Origin: Lentzea terrae
Lineage (GTDB): Bacteria; Actinomycetota; Actinomycetes; Mycobacteriales; Pseudonocardiaceae
Assembly: GCF_003265345.1 (NCBI RefSeq)
Contig: NZ_QFWW01000034.1
Location: 67,652-131,651 of the forward strand
Reading direction: 5' to 3'
Length of the DNA: 64,000 bases
Shown: positions 50,685 through 60,173 of the stretch, piece by piece
Numbering within the stretch: the stretch's first letter is position 1
How the letters are laid out: every line of letters begins with the position of its first letter
Program-made: the position numbers and the translations under genes
The notes under the pieces: generated by a model
The model's input: only the letters and a program-made list of their open reading frames with translations
Database searches by the model: none
What the model was told of the DNA's origin: nothing

Positions 50685-52823
50685 ATGAGCACCGTGTTCA
50701 CGACCTGCCCGCTCTGCGAGGCGACGTGCGGGCTGGAGCTGACGGTCGAGGGCGATCGCATCACGAAGGTGCGCGGCGACCGTGCGGACGACTTCAGCAA
50801 GGGCTTCATCTGCCCCAAGGGCGCCTCCCTCGGCACGCTCGACGCCGACCCGGACCGCCTGCAGGCCCCGCTGATCAAGCGCGACGGCGAGTTCCAGGAG
50901 GTGACCTGGGACGAGGCCTTCCGCTACATCGACGAGCGGCTCAAGGACTTCCCCGACCGCGACTCGATCGCGATGTACCTGGGCAACCCGGTCGTCCACT
51001 CGCTCGCCGGCGGCCTCTACGCGGGTCCGCTGCGCAAGGCGCTGGGCAGCCGCAACGTCTTCACCGCCAGCACGGTCGACCAGATGCCCAAGCACGTCCA
51101 GTGCGGCCACATGTACGGCAGCATCTTCTCGATCCCGGTGCCGGACATCGACCGCACCGACTTCATGCTGGTGCTCGGCGCGGACCCGTTCTCGTCCAAC
51201 GGCAGCCTGTGGACCGTTCCGGACGTGCCCGGCCGGTTCAAGGAACTGCAGAAGCGCGGCGGCTCGTTCGTCGTCGTCGACCCGCGCCGCAGCCGCACGG
51301 CACAAGCCGCCGACCAGCACATCGTGATCCGGCCGGGCACCGACGTGTTCCTGCTGCTGGCGTTGATCCACGAGCTGTTCGCGCAGGATCTGGTCAACCT
51401 CCGCGAACTTGCCGAGCACGTCACCGACCACACGGCGATTCGCGCGCACGTGGCCGCGTTCAGCCCGGAGGCCGTCTCCGAACGGACGGGGATTGACGCT
51501 GAGGCGATTCGCGCGTTGGCCCGGCAGTTGGCCGACGCCGAACGTGCGGCGGTGTACGGGCGTATTGGCACGACGACGGTCGAGTTCGGCACGGTCGCGT
51601 CGTGGGCGGTCGACACGCTCAACATCCTCACCGGCAACCTCGACCGGCCCGGTGGCGTGATGTGGCCGTTGCCCGCGCACAGCAAGCGCGGATCGGGCCG
51701 GGGCAAGGGTTTCGGCATCGGCCGCTGGCACAGCCGGGTCAAGGGGCATCCCGAGGTGATGGGGGAGTACCCGGCCGTCACGATGGTCGACGAGATCGAG
51801 ACGCCCGGCGAGGGCCAGGTCCGGGCGCTGTTCACGATCGGCGGCAACCCCGCGCTGTCGTTGCCGAACTCGGCGCGCGTGAACGAGGCTCTGTCCTCAC
51901 TGGACTTCGTGGTCAGCGTTGATCCGTACCTGAACGAGACCACCCGGCACGCGGACGTCATCCTGCCGACGCCGCCGCCGTCTCGCCGTGACCACTACGA
52001 CATCGCGTTCCTGAACAACTCCGTGCGCAACGTCGTGAAGTACTCGCGCGCGGCGATTCCGTTGGAGGAAGGCAGGGTCGACGAGACGGACATCTTCTTC
52101 CGGCTCGCCACGATCTTCAGCGGACTTGGCCCGTCCGCGGATCTCGACGCCATCGCCGCGATGCAGCTCGCCGGTCTGAAGCAGCAGCTCGGCGTCGACT
52201 TCGAGCCCGAGGGCGAGACGCGCGAGGAACGGTTGCTGGACCTCAAACTCCGCACCGGCCCGTACGGGGTTTCCTTGCGGCAGTTGCTGGACAACCCGCA
52301 CGGCATCGACCTCGGCCCGCTCACCTCGCGACTGCCGGAGATCCTGCGGACCGTGTCCGGCCGGATCGAGCTGACGCCTGAGCCGATCATGAACGACCTG
52401 CCGCGCGTGCTGACGGCGTTGCAGACGCCGGAGATCGACATGGTGCTGGTCGGCCGCAGGCACCTGCGCACCAACAACTCCTGGATGCACAACGTGCCCG
52501 CGCTGGTGAAGGGCAAGCCGTTGTGCACGCTGCTGGTGAACTCCGGTGACGCCACGCGGATCGGACTGGTCGACGGCGCGACCGCTCAGGTCACCTCGCG
52601 CGTCGGCAAGATCGAGGTGCTGGTCGAGGTCACCGACGACATCGCGCCCGGCGTCGTGTCGATGCCGCACGGCTGGGGCCACGACCAACCGGGTACGCAG
52701 TTGACCGTCGCGCGCGAGCACGCCGGCGTGAACGTCAACCTCCTCACCGACGACCTCCGCATCGACCCGCTCTCGGGCACCGCCGTGCTGAACGGCACCC
52801 GCGTGCAGGTCGTGCCCGCCTGA
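50685..52823 (+). CDS. Molybdopterin-dependent oxidoreductase (Fe4S4, formate dehydrogenase/nitrate reductase family)
   Basis: 712 residues. The N-terminal [4Fe-4S] motif uses Cys8, Cys11, Cys15 and Cys43 (CPLCEATC ... GFICPKG). Molybdopterin-guanine-dinucleotide domains follow (LGADPFSSNGS, VVDPRRSRTA, GNPALSLPNS) and a C-terminal dinucleotide-binding domain (TNNSWMHN, PHGWGHDQPG). No Tat signal, so it is cytoplasmic. The usual Cys/Sec metal ligand is not evident (STVDQMPKHVQ around 123-133). Substrate unknown; it is followed after 29 bases by an acyl-CoA ligase. Confidence 0.9.
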   Translation: MSTVFTTCPLCEATCGLELTVEGDRITKVRGDRADDFSKGFICPKGASLGTLDADPDRLQAPLIKRDGEFQEVTWDEAFRYIDERLKDFPDRDSIAMYLGNPVVHSLAGGLYAGPLRKALGSRNVFTASTVDQMPKHVQCGHMYGSIFSIPVPDIDRTDFMLVLGADPFSSNGSLWTVPDVPGRFKELQKRGGSFVVVDPRRSRTAQAADQHIVIRPGTDVFLLLALIHELFAQDLVNLRELAEHVTDHTAIRAHVAAFSPEAVSERTGIDAEAIRALARQLADAERAAVYGRIGTTTVEFGTVASWAVDTLNILTGNLDRPGGVMWPLPAHSKRGSGRGKGFGIGRWHSRVKGHPEVMGEYPAVTMVDEIETPGEGQVRALFTIGGNPALSLPNSARVNEALSSLDFVVSVDPYLNETTRHADVILPTPPPSRRDHYDIAFLNNSVRNVVKYSRAAIPLEEGRVDETDIFFRLATIFSGLGPSADLDAIAAMQLAGLKQQLGVDFEPEGETREERLLDLKLRTGPYGVSLRQLLDNPHGIDLGPLTSRLPEILRTVSGRIELTPEPIMNDLPRVLTALQTPEIDMVLVGRRHLRTNNSWMHNVPALVKGKPLCTLLVNSGDATRIGLVDGATAQVTSRVGKIEVLVEVTDDIAPGVVSMPHGWGHDQPGTQLTVAREHAGVNVNLLTDDLRIDPLSGTAVLNGTRVQVVPA

Positions 52824-52852
52824 AAATCCCCCCGACGTGCCTAGGAGCCGCC

Positions 52853-54634
52853 ATGACCGCCGCAGTCAGCAGCCCCAACGCGGTGCAGACCGTCCGCCGG
52901 ATAGCCGACCTGCCGTTCCTCGCGGAGCAGGCCTACGGCGACGCGGTGGCGTGGCGGTTCAAACGGCACGGCGAGTGGCGCGAGCAGACCTACGCCGAGG
53001 TCGCCGAGCAGGTGCTGGATCTCGCGTCCGGGTTCGTCCACGCCGGACTGAAGGCGGGCGACCGGGTCTGCGTGCTGGCGAACACGCGTCCCGAGTGGAC
53101 GGCGGTCGAGCTGGCCGTGCTGGCGGCGGGTGGCATCGTCGTGCCGATCTACCCGTCGAGCACGGCGGAGGAGATCGCGTGGGTGGTCGGCGACTCCGGC
53201 GCGTCGATCGTGGTGGCCGAGGACGAGTCCCAGTGCGTGAAGGTCGAGGTCGTCCGGCCGGAACTTCCTGAGCTGCGAACAGTTTTCACGATTGAACCTG
53301 CCGCTGACCGCCCGACCCTGGCCGAGTTGCAGGACACCGGCCGCACCTCACCGCTGGCCGCCGAGCTGGACTCCCGTCGTGCCGCGATCAAACCGGAAGA
53401 CCCGAGCCTGATCATCTACACCTCCGGCACCACCGGGCCGCCCAAGGGCTGCATCCTGACCAACGCGAACTGGGTCGCGTTGTGCCGGGTCGCGGAAGAA
53501 GCCCGCATCGACGCGATGACCGGCACCGTCTACCTGTTCCTGCCGCTGGCACACGTTTTCGCCCAAATAGTCATGTTCGGCACGATGTACCGCGGTGGCG
53601 CGCTCGCGTACTTCGGCGGCGACATGACGGCGATCGTGCCGGAGCTGGCGGAGGTCCGGCCGACGTTCCTGCCTTCTGTGCCGCGAATTTTCGAAAAGAT
53701 CTACACGTTCGTCACGTCGGCCGTGCCACCGGAGCAGCTCGGTCAGGCGGTGACGCTCGGGCTCGAGGTTCGGCGTCGCCGTGCCGTTGGTGAACCTGTT
53801 CCTGCCGAGATGGCTGCGGCTTTCGAGCAGGTCGACGCGCTGTTCGCCAAGGTGCGGGCGGTGTTCGGCGGACAGCTCGTGCAGGCGTTGTCCGGCGCCG
53901 CGCCGATCTCGCGCGAGGTGCTGCAGTTCTTCCACGCGGCCGGAGTGCCGGTGCTGGAGGGCTACGGCATGACCGAGTCCACCGCGGTCGGGACGATCAA
54001 CACGTTGACACGTTTCAAGCTCGGTTCCGTTGGCGCGTCCGGAGTTGCGGGCCTGGAGATGTCGCTCGGGGAGGACGGCGAGCTGCTGATGCGCGGCCCG
54101 CACGTGTTCGCGGGCTACTGGCGCAATCCCGAGGCGACCGCTGCCACGATCCAGGACGGCTGGCTGCACACCGGCGACCTCGGCGAGATCGACGCGGACG
54201 GTTTCGTGACGATCACGGGGCGCAAGAAGGACATCATCATCACCGCGGGCGGCAAGAACATCGCGCCGGCCAACGTGGAGAACGTGCTGCGCCAGTCCCG
54301 CTGGATCTCGCACGCCGTCCTGTTCGGCGATCGCAAGCCCTACTGTGTGGCGCTGATCACACTCGACGCCGACGAGATCGTGCCGTGGGCGACGGCGCGT
54401 GGCTTGCCCGGTGATGTCGAATCTTTGGTGGGTCACCCAGACGTGCGAGCGCTCGTGCAGGAAGTTGTTGACGAAGCGAACTCGCACTTCGCCAGCGTTT
54501 CCCAGGTGAAGAGGTTCGTGCTGCTCAGCCGCGATCTGTCCCAGGAGGAAGGTGAGCTCACCCCGACGCTGAAGGTCAAGCGGAACGTGGTGCACCGCCT
54601 TCACTCTGCGTTGTACGAAGGGCTCTACGGGTAA
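52853..54634 (+). CDS. Long-chain fatty-acid-CoA ligase (AMP-binding)
   Basis: 593 residues of the FadD15-like ANL family: P-loop TSGTTGPPKG (near 188-197), YGMTEST, and hinge GRKKDIIITAGGKNIAPANVE (two residues over the usual GRxKE region). It activates fatty acids to CoA thioesters. Closely resembles the ligase at 6483 in domain order, with a shorter insert. It lies 29 bases behind the molybdopterin oxidoreductase and is probably co-transcribed. Confidence 0.92.
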   Translation: MTAAVSSPNAVQTVRRIADLPFLAEQAYGDAVAWRFKRHGEWREQTYAEVAEQVLDLASGFVHAGLKAGDRVCVLANTRPEWTAVELAVLAAGGIVVPIYPSSTAEEIAWVVGDSGASIVVAEDESQCVKVEVVRPELPELRTVFTIEPAADRPTLAELQDTGRTSPLAAELDSRRAAIKPEDPSLIIYTSGTTGPPKGCILTNANWVALCRVAEEARIDAMTGTVYLFLPLAHVFAQIVMFGTMYRGGALAYFGGDMTAIVPELAEVRPTFLPSVPRIFEKIYTFVTSAVPPEQLGQAVTLGLEVRRRRAVGEPVPAEMAAAFEQVDALFAKVRAVFGGQLVQALSGAAPISREVLQFFHAAGVPVLEGYGMTESTAVGTINTLTRFKLGSVGASGVAGLEMSLGEDGELLMRGPHVFAGYWRNPEATAATIQDGWLHTGDLGEIDADGFVTITGRKKDIIITAGGKNIAPANVENVLRQSRWISHAVLFGDRKPYCVALITLDADEIVPWATARGLPGDVESLVGHPDVRALVQEVVDEANSHFASVSQVKRFVLLSRDLSQEEGELTPTLKVKRNVVHRLHSALYEGLYG

Positions 54635-54753
54635 CCCGTACGTACGAGAAATCCAAAAACAGGTACATCCACCCTGGCGCATTCGGTCCGGTCAGGGCAG
54701 AGTGGAGAACCAAGCGGCGCTAGGCCCCCTCCCCCCTCGGGCCCAGCCGCTTC

Positions 54754-54803
54754 GCGGCCCCGGCTCACGGCGTACTCCCCCCAGACGCCCTTGCCGGGGC
54801 CGC
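54754..54803. terminator. Bidirectional terminator between acyl-CoA ligase and LacI genes
   Basis: Perfect 11-bp arms (GCGGCCCCGGC / GCCGGGGCCGC) around a 28-base C-rich interior, between convergent genes. Confidence 0.65.
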
Positions 54804-54809
54804 CTTGCA

Positions 54810-55793
54810 TTACTTGCGAGGTGGCGTAGTAGTTCCGCGCACGATGAGTTGGGTTTCGGCCACGATCTGCGGAACTTCCGTGTTGTCCGAGTCGAGCCAG
54901 TCGAGCAACAGGTTCACGGCCGTGCGTCCCGCCTGCGCCACCGGCATTGCCACCGTTGTCAACGCGGGCGAGCACAGCGCCGCGTACGTCAGGTCGTCGA
55001 ACCCGGTCACCGACACGTCACCGGGCACCGAGATACCGCGGTCCCGCAGCCGCGCCAGCACGCCCAGCGCCATGATGTCGTTGTAGGCGACGATCGCTGT
55101 CGTGTCGGCCGCCACGGCCAAGTCAGCGGCCTGCAAACCGCCTTCGTAGCGCGGCGCGAACGGTCCGAGATCCACCAGGTCGACACCGTGCTGGGCAACC
55201 GCTGACATCAGGCCCCGGCGACGCTCCTGGTTGGACCACGAGGTGCGCGGCCCGTTCAGGTAGGCGATCCGCCGGTGTCCCAACGCGACGAGGTGGTCGA
55301 TGATCGCGTGCATGCCGCCGGCCGAGTCCATCAACGCGGCCGGCACGCCGGGCAGGCGCCGGTTCAGCAGCACCAGCGACGTCGCGCCGGCCACCTCGTA
55401 GACCTGCGAGTCCTCCAGGCCCGGCGCGCACAGCACCACGCCGTCCACCTGCTTGGCCATCGCGTGCACGAGCTTGGCCTCGGCGACCGGGTCCTCGTCG
55501 CTGTCCGCGACGAACACCGCGTAGTCGGCCTGCATCGCCCGCGCCTGCACGGCCTTGAGCACGCCCGTGAAGAACGGGTTGTCGAGGTCGGGCACGACGA
55601 TGCCGATGTTGCCGGTCTTGCCGGTGATCAGCCCTCGCGCGGCCCGATTGGGCTGGTAGCCGAGGTCGGAAGCGGCAGCCAGCACCCGTGATCTGGTCTC
55701 CGGGCGCACCAGCTCGGGGGATGTCAGCGCACGCGAAACGGTGGCGACCGATACGTGCGCCCTGCGTGCCACGTCGCGGATGGTGACTGCCAC
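54810..55793 (-). CDS. LacI-family transcriptional regulator
   Basis: 327 residues from the GTG at 55793 (GAGGT upstream). Helix-turn-helix TIRDVARRAHVSVATVSRAL (4-23), hinge LGYQPNRAARGL, then a periplasmic-binding-like ligand domain (GIVVPDLDNPFF, NDIMALGVL, VTGFDDLTYAAL). It lies directly downstream of the ABC importer operon, on the same strand, and probably controls it from the palindrome at 60017. Confidence 0.93.
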   Translation of the reverse strand: MAVTIRDVARRAHVSVATVSRALTSPELVRPETRSRVLAAASDLGYQPNRAARGLITGKTGNIGIVVPDLDNPFFTGVLKAVQARAMQADYAVFVADSDEDPVAEAKLVHAMAKQVDGVVLCAPGLEDSQVYEVAGATSLVLLNRRLPGVPAALMDSAGGMHAIIDHLVALGHRRIAYLNGPRTSWSNQERRRGLMSAVAQHGVDLVDLGPFAPRYEGGLQAADLAVAADTTAIVAYNDIMALGVLARLRDRGISVPGDVSVTGFDDLTYAALCSPALTTVAMPVAQAGRTAVNLLLDWLDSDNTEVPQIVAETQLIVRGTTTPPRK

Positions 55794-55888
55794 TTGTACC
55801 TCACCCTCGAACTGCCGGTTGAAACAATCATGACGGGTCAGGTGTTCGGGCCTGCCCAACAGGTCCGTGTCCGCGATAGCCGGGGCTG

Positions 55889-55972
55889 AGGTGGCCCCTG
55901 GCGGCACGGGCGGCCGACCCACATACAACACCGGTATGCGGGTCGGCCGCCCGCACCACCAGGAACCACCTC
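55889..55972. terminator. Long interrupted hairpin downstream of the ABC importer operon
   Basis: Inner arms GGGCGGCCGACCC (55908-55920) and its exact complement (55940-55952) are framed by outer arms GAGGTGGCCCCTGG and CCAGGAACCACCTC that match at 12 of 14. It lies between the last permease gene and the LacI start and probably ends the importer transcript. Confidence 0.65.
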
Positions 55973-56011
55973 AACCGCGACTCTCATCGAACGAGACCTG
56001 TTGGGCATGCC

Positions 56012-56830
56012 CTAAGCCGTGTCCTTGAGCCTGGTGACGAGCTGCGTCGGGTTCACAAACCTAAGCGCGATCACCAGCAGCACCAACATCGACCCCGTGT
56101 AGATGACGGCCATCGAGTCGACCATCTGCTGTGGCCGGATGCCCGCCGACGACATGGCCTCGTACAGCGACACGACCAGGGTCTGGCTGGTCGGTCCCGC
56201 GGTGAGGAACGTCAGTTCGAACATGCCCACCGTCCGCACGAGCACCAGGATCGATGCTGCCAGGATGCCCGGTACCAGCAACGGGGCCAGCACGCGGGTG
56301 AAGATGGCGAACGTGTTCGCGCCGCACATCCGCGCCGCCGACTCGATCTTCGTGTCGATCTGCTCGATGAACGGCGTCATCGTCAGCACCACGAACGGCA
56401 CGGCCGGCACGAGGTTCGCCGCGATCACGCCGAACATGCTGCCTGCCAGCTGGAACTTGTAGAGCACGGTGGCGAGCGGGATGCCGTACGTCATCGGCGG
56501 CATCAGGATCGGCAGCAGGAACAGGACGTTGAGCAGCTTCTTGCCGGGGAAGTTGCGACGTGCCAGTGCGTAGGCCGTAGGAACTCCGATGAGGACGGAG
56601 ATGACCACGACCGCGATCGCGACCTGGAAGGTGACGGTCAGGACGTCGAGCAAGCGGTAGTCGCGCCACGCCTCGCCGTACCACTTGCCTGTGTAGCCGT
56701 TGGGCAGCCACGTGCCGAACCAGCTCTCCGCGAACGAGTTCGTGACGACCGCGCCGACGATGCCGACCAGGTTCACCATGAAAAACGCCAGTGCGCCCCA
56801 CGTGAGCCAGACGACCGGACGTGCTTTCAT
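56012..56830 (-). CDS. ABC importer permease (PotC/ModB-type)
   Basis: 272 residues with six membrane helices and the EAA loop ESAARMCGANTFAIFTRVLAP near 187-208. It belongs to permeases for small polar solutes (polyamine, iron or phosphonate type). Start overlaps the preceding permease (ATGA). Last gene of the four-gene importer unit. Confidence 0.9.
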   Translation of the reverse strand: MKARPVVWLTWGALAFFMVNLVGIVGAVVTNSFAESWFGTWLPNGYTGKWYGEAWRDYRLLDVLTVTFQVAIAVVVISVLIGVPTAYALARRNFPGKKLLNVLFLLPILMPPMTYGIPLATVLYKFQLAGSMFGVIAANLVPAVPFVVLTMTPFIEQIDTKIESAARMCGANTFAIFTRVLAPLLVPGILAASILVLVRTVGMFELTFLTAGPTSQTLVVSLYEAMSSAGIRPQQMVDSMAVIYTGSMLVLLVIALRFVNPTQLVTRLKDTA

Positions 56831-57723
56831 CCCTTGCCTCCCGTCGCGCCGCGGTAGAGCGTCGTGCGCCAGATCAGCACCACGCCGATCACGATCAGCA
56901 TCACCAGCGCCATCAGCATCGCGATCGCCGAGCCCATCGCGAAGTCGTTGTCCCGCAACGCTGTTTCATACGCGGCGATCGACATCACGTGGGTTTCGCC
57001 GGCCGGGTTGCCGACCATGACCGCCGAGGGGAACACCGAGAACGCGAGCACGAACGACAGGCAGAACGTGACCGCGAGCCCCGGTGCCAGCAACGGCATG
57101 GTGATCGTGCGGAAGCGTTGTCTCCTGGACGCTCCCAACGTCGCCGCCGCCTGTTCCAGCGTCGGGTCGATGCCGGAGAGGTACGACAGCGTGAGCAGGA
57201 AGGCGAACGGGAAGCCGGTGATGATCAGTGAGAACAGCACACCCCAGTAGTTGTGGGTGAGCTTCGCCGGTTCGTCGGCGCCCAGCGCCAGCCAGATGCG
57301 GTTGAACCACCCCGTCGGGCCGAAGAACGCGAGCAGTCCCTCCGCCGTCAGCACCGTGCCGAGCGTGATCGGGATGACCAGCAACGTGGTGAGCGCTCGC
57401 TTGCCGCGGAACCTGCCCCGCATCCGGAACGCGATCGGGATGGACGCAAGCACGTTGAACAGCGCCGCGGGCAACCCGAGCCGGAGCGTGATCCAGACGG
57501 TCTCCGCCAGGTACTCGTCGGAGAAGAACGTGATGTAGTTCTGGAACGGGTTGCCGCCGCCTTTCGGCTGGAACGACAGCTGCAGCCCGTACAGAAACGG
57601 GTAGACGAACAGGAGGATGACGAACACCGCGCCCGGCACCAGCAGCCACAGGACGCGGTCGACGCCCTTCTCGGCCAGCCGGTGCCTGACCGAGGCTTTC
57701 GGTTGCTCAAGCGTCGCCGTCAC
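56827..57723 (-). CDS. ABC importer permease (PotB-type)
   Basis: 298 residues, six membrane helices, EAA loop LEQAAATLGASRRQRFRTIT near 208-227 and an N-terminal cytoplasmic segment. It pairs with the permease at 56012 and overlaps its neighbours on both sides. Confidence 0.9.
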   Translation of the reverse strand: MTATLEQPKASVRHRLAEKGVDRVLWLLVPGAVFVILLFVYPFLYGLQLSFQPKGGGNPFQNYITFFSDEYLAETVWITLRLGLPAALFNVLASIPIAFRMRGRFRGKRALTTLLVIPITLGTVLTAEGLLAFFGPTGWFNRIWLALGADEPAKLTHNYWGVLFSLIITGFPFAFLLTLSYLSGIDPTLEQAAATLGASRRQRFRTITMPLLAPGLAVTFCLSFVLAFSVFPSAVMVGNPAGETHVMSIAAYETALRDNDFAMGSAIAMLMALVMLIVIGVVLIWRTTLYRGATGGKG

Positions 57724-58790
57724 GAGAACACCAGCACACGCTCGACCGGCACCTTCAGCCTGATGGTGTCGCCGGGTGCGAGCCGCGAGTTCGTGCGGAT
57801 GTGCAGCGGCGAGCCGTTGCGCAACCGGGCTTCCACCGCCTGCTCGCGGCCGTGGTACTCGACGATCTCCACCACCGCTTCGAGAGTGTTCTCGCCGACT
57901 TCGCTCACCACGGTGAAGTCTTCTGGCCGGACCGCGGCGACGGCTTGCCCGGTGAGTTCTTCCCGTTTGACGCCAACGAGTTTGATGCCGTCATCGGTGT
58001 GGACGGTCGCGTGCTCGCCTTCCTGGGACGTGACGTCGACCGGGATCATGTTGCGGTAACCCATGAATCCCGCCACGTACTGGTTGACCGGGTGCGCGTA
58101 GACCTCCTCCGGCGAGCCGACCTGCTGCACCTCGCCGAGCCGCAGCACCACGAGGCGGTCGGCGAGGGCCAGCGCCTCCTCCTGGTCGTGCGTCACGTAG
58201 ACGGTCGTGAGGCCGAGTGACTGGTGCAGCCGACGGATCTCCGTGCGCATTTCGAGCCGCAAAGCAGCGTCCAGGTTGGACAGCGGCTCGTCCATGAGCA
58301 CCAGCGGCGGTTCCAGGACGATCGCACGGGCGATCGCCACACGTTGTTGCTGGCCACCACTCAGCTGCGCCGGGAACTTGTGCTGGTGCTCCTCGAGCTG
58401 CACGAGCCGCACGGCCTCGTCCACCCGCCGCTTCAGCTCGGCCTTGGGCGTCTTGCGCATGGACAGCCCGAACCCGATGTTGCGCCGCACCGACATGTGC
58501 GGGAACAGCGCGTAGTTCTGGAAGACCATGCCGAACCCGCGCTTCTCCGGCGGCAGGTCGTCGATGCGCTTGCCGTCCAAGGTGATCCGACCGCCGGTCA
58601 ACGGCAGCAGCCCCGCCAGGCAGTTCAACGCGGTGGACTTGCCGCACCCGGACGGCCCGAGCAGGGCGACGAACTCGCCGCCCTTGATCGTCAGGTCCAT
58701 GCCCTTGAGGGCAACGGTGTCCCCGAACGCGCGCTGCACGTGGTCGAGGTGCAGCTCCGCGAAGCGTTGTCCAGAGATGTGCGAGGTCAC
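57720..58790 (-). CDS. ABC importer ATP-binding protein with TOBE domain (PotA-type)
   Basis: 356 residues from the GTG at 58790, which overlaps the binding-protein stop (GTGA). Walker A GPSGCGKST (about 43-51), Q-loop FQNYALFPHMS, signature LSGGQQQRV, Walker B LVLMDEPLSNLD, switch VTHDQEEA. The C-terminal 120 residues form TOBE-like regulatory domains (VGVKREELTGQAVAAVRPED). This CUT1/PotA/FbpC class powers small-solute import. Confidence 0.93.
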   Translation of the reverse strand: MTSHISGQRFAELHLDHVQRAFGDTVALKGMDLTIKGGEFVALLGPSGCGKSTALNCLAGLLPLTGGRITLDGKRIDDLPPEKRGFGMVFQNYALFPHMSVRRNIGFGLSMRKTPKAELKRRVDEAVRLVQLEEHQHKFPAQLSGGQQQRVAIARAIVLEPPLVLMDEPLSNLDAALRLEMRTEIRRLHQSLGLTTVYVTHDQEEALALADRLVVLRLGEVQQVGSPEEVYAHPVNQYVAGFMGYRNMIPVDVTSQEGEHATVHTDDGIKLVGVKREELTGQAVAAVRPEDFTVVSEVGENTLEAVVEIVEYHGREQAVEARLRNGSPLHIRTNSRLAPGDTIRLKVPVERVLVFS

Positions 58791-59980
58791 TTCTTGCCGA
58801 TCTCTCGGTCCCACCGCTGGAACGCCTTGACCTGCTGCGCGGCCGGCAGCGACGTCTCCTTCGGGTTCTCCGCGATCAGCTTGTCGTACTCGGGCCGCCC
58901 GAACTTCGCGATCGCGTCCTGTGACTCCTGCGGCGCCATCTTGAGCGTCACGTCCTTGACGGCGGGACCGGGGTAGAAGTAGCCCTTGTCGTACGCCTTC
59001 GCCTGCTGCTTGGGGTCCAGCATGAACTTGACCAGCGCCAGGTTCGCCGACAGCACGTCGCCTGATACGCCCTTGGGCACCACCGCGTAGTGCGCGTCGG
59101 TGACCCAGTGGAAGCCCTTGAACGTCGCGATCTTCATGCCCTCCGGCACCGAGCCGAGCACGCGCGGGTTGATGTCCCAGCCTGTGGTGGACGCGACCAT
59201 CCACGACGTGCCGTTCGCCAGGTTCTTCATGACGTCGGTCGTGCCGCCGGGGTAGTTGTCGACGTACTGGCCGAGCTCCTTCAGGTACGCCCAGGTCTTC
59301 TCCCAGCCCTTTTCCGGGTCCTTGGGGTCGGAGTCGCCCAGCAGGTACGGCAGTCCCATGAGGAACGTCCTGCCCGGACCGGAGTTCGCGGGGCGCGCGT
59401 ACTGGAACTTGCCGGGGTTGGCCTTGGCCCACGCGAGCAGTTCGGCCGGAGAGGTCGGAGGTGTGGGCACCTTGGCCGGGTCGTACTCCAGCAGCGGGCC
59501 CGCGGGGTAGTAGGTGACGGCGACGCCCTGGCCCTGGGCGAGCTTCTGCATCTCCCACGCGGGCGGGAGGTAGGTCTTCTCGAGGTCCGGCAGCTTCGCC
59601 GAAAATCCGGGGAGCAGTTCGTAGACCAGTTTTTGCTCGATGACCGACGACAATCCGTCGGTACCGGTCAGCACGAGGTGGGTCTGGGAGGTGCCGGAGT
59701 TCTGCTCGGCCTTGAGCTTGCCCGGCATGTCCGGCGCGGTCGCCTTGGTGTAGTTGACCTTGCTGACGTGGTCGGGGTTCGAGCGGACGAACTCGTCGAT
59801 CATGCCCTGGGTGAGCTGCAGGTTGCCGGCCACGTCGAGCACGTTCAGCTCGACCGGTTTCGACGGCTTGTCCGGGACTGTCGTGGGTGCGTTCTGCGCC
59901 TGCGGGGCTTCCGGCGCACCACACGCCGTCACGACCAACAGGGCGGGGATGACGAGCTGTAACTTCCTTGTCCAGCGCAT
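58787..59980 (-). CDS. ABC importer substrate-binding lipoprotein
   Basis: 397 residues: signal peptide with lipobox VTAC (Cys20), Pro/Ala linker, then a type 2 periplasmic-binding fold (VELNVLDVAGNLQLTQGMID, PPAWEMQKLAQGQGVAVTYY, ALVKFMLDPKQQAKAYDKGY). It resembles binding proteins of polyamine/2-aminoethylphosphonate/iron-type importers; the ligand is not determined. It is the first gene of the operon, with a LacI-type palindrome 37 bases upstream. Confidence 0.88.
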   Translation of the reverse strand: MRWTRKLQLVIPALLVVTACGAPEAPQAQNAPTTVPDKPSKPVELNVLDVAGNLQLTQGMIDEFVRSNPDHVSKVNYTKATAPDMPGKLKAEQNSGTSQTHLVLTGTDGLSSVIEQKLVYELLPGFSAKLPDLEKTYLPPAWEMQKLAQGQGVAVTYYPAGPLLEYDPAKVPTPPTSPAELLAWAKANPGKFQYARPANSGPGRTFLMGLPYLLGDSDPKDPEKGWEKTWAYLKELGQYVDNYPGGTTDVMKNLANGTSWMVASTTGWDINPRVLGSVPEGMKIATFKGFHWVTDAHYAVVPKGVSGDVLSANLALVKFMLDPKQQAKAYDKGYFYPGPAVKDVTLKMAPQESQDAIAKFGRPEYDKLIAENPKETSLPAAQQVKAFQRWDREIGKK

Positions 59981-60016
59981 CTCGTGGCTCCCTAACTGAC
60001 TCTGGACCTGGCGCTC

Positions 60017-60028
60017 GAAAACGTTTAC
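60017..60028. promoter_or_regulatory. LacI-family operator GAAAACGTTTAC
   Basis: AAACGTTT with the central CpG typical of LacI/GalR-family sites lies upstream of the binding-protein gene and in the gap shared with the divergent sugar dehydrogenase gene. It is a likely target of the regulator at 54810. Confidence 0.65.
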
Positions 60029-60173
60029 GGTTTTTCTGTAACGGTCGAATGCCTACACCTGGTCTCCACAGTGAGTCAACAGATTGCGAGCATTCCTCCG
60101 ATGACTGGCCCGCCGCCCGGTCGAACGCACTGCCGCCGCACAACCCATCCCCGAACGAAAGTGGGAGGCTCCT

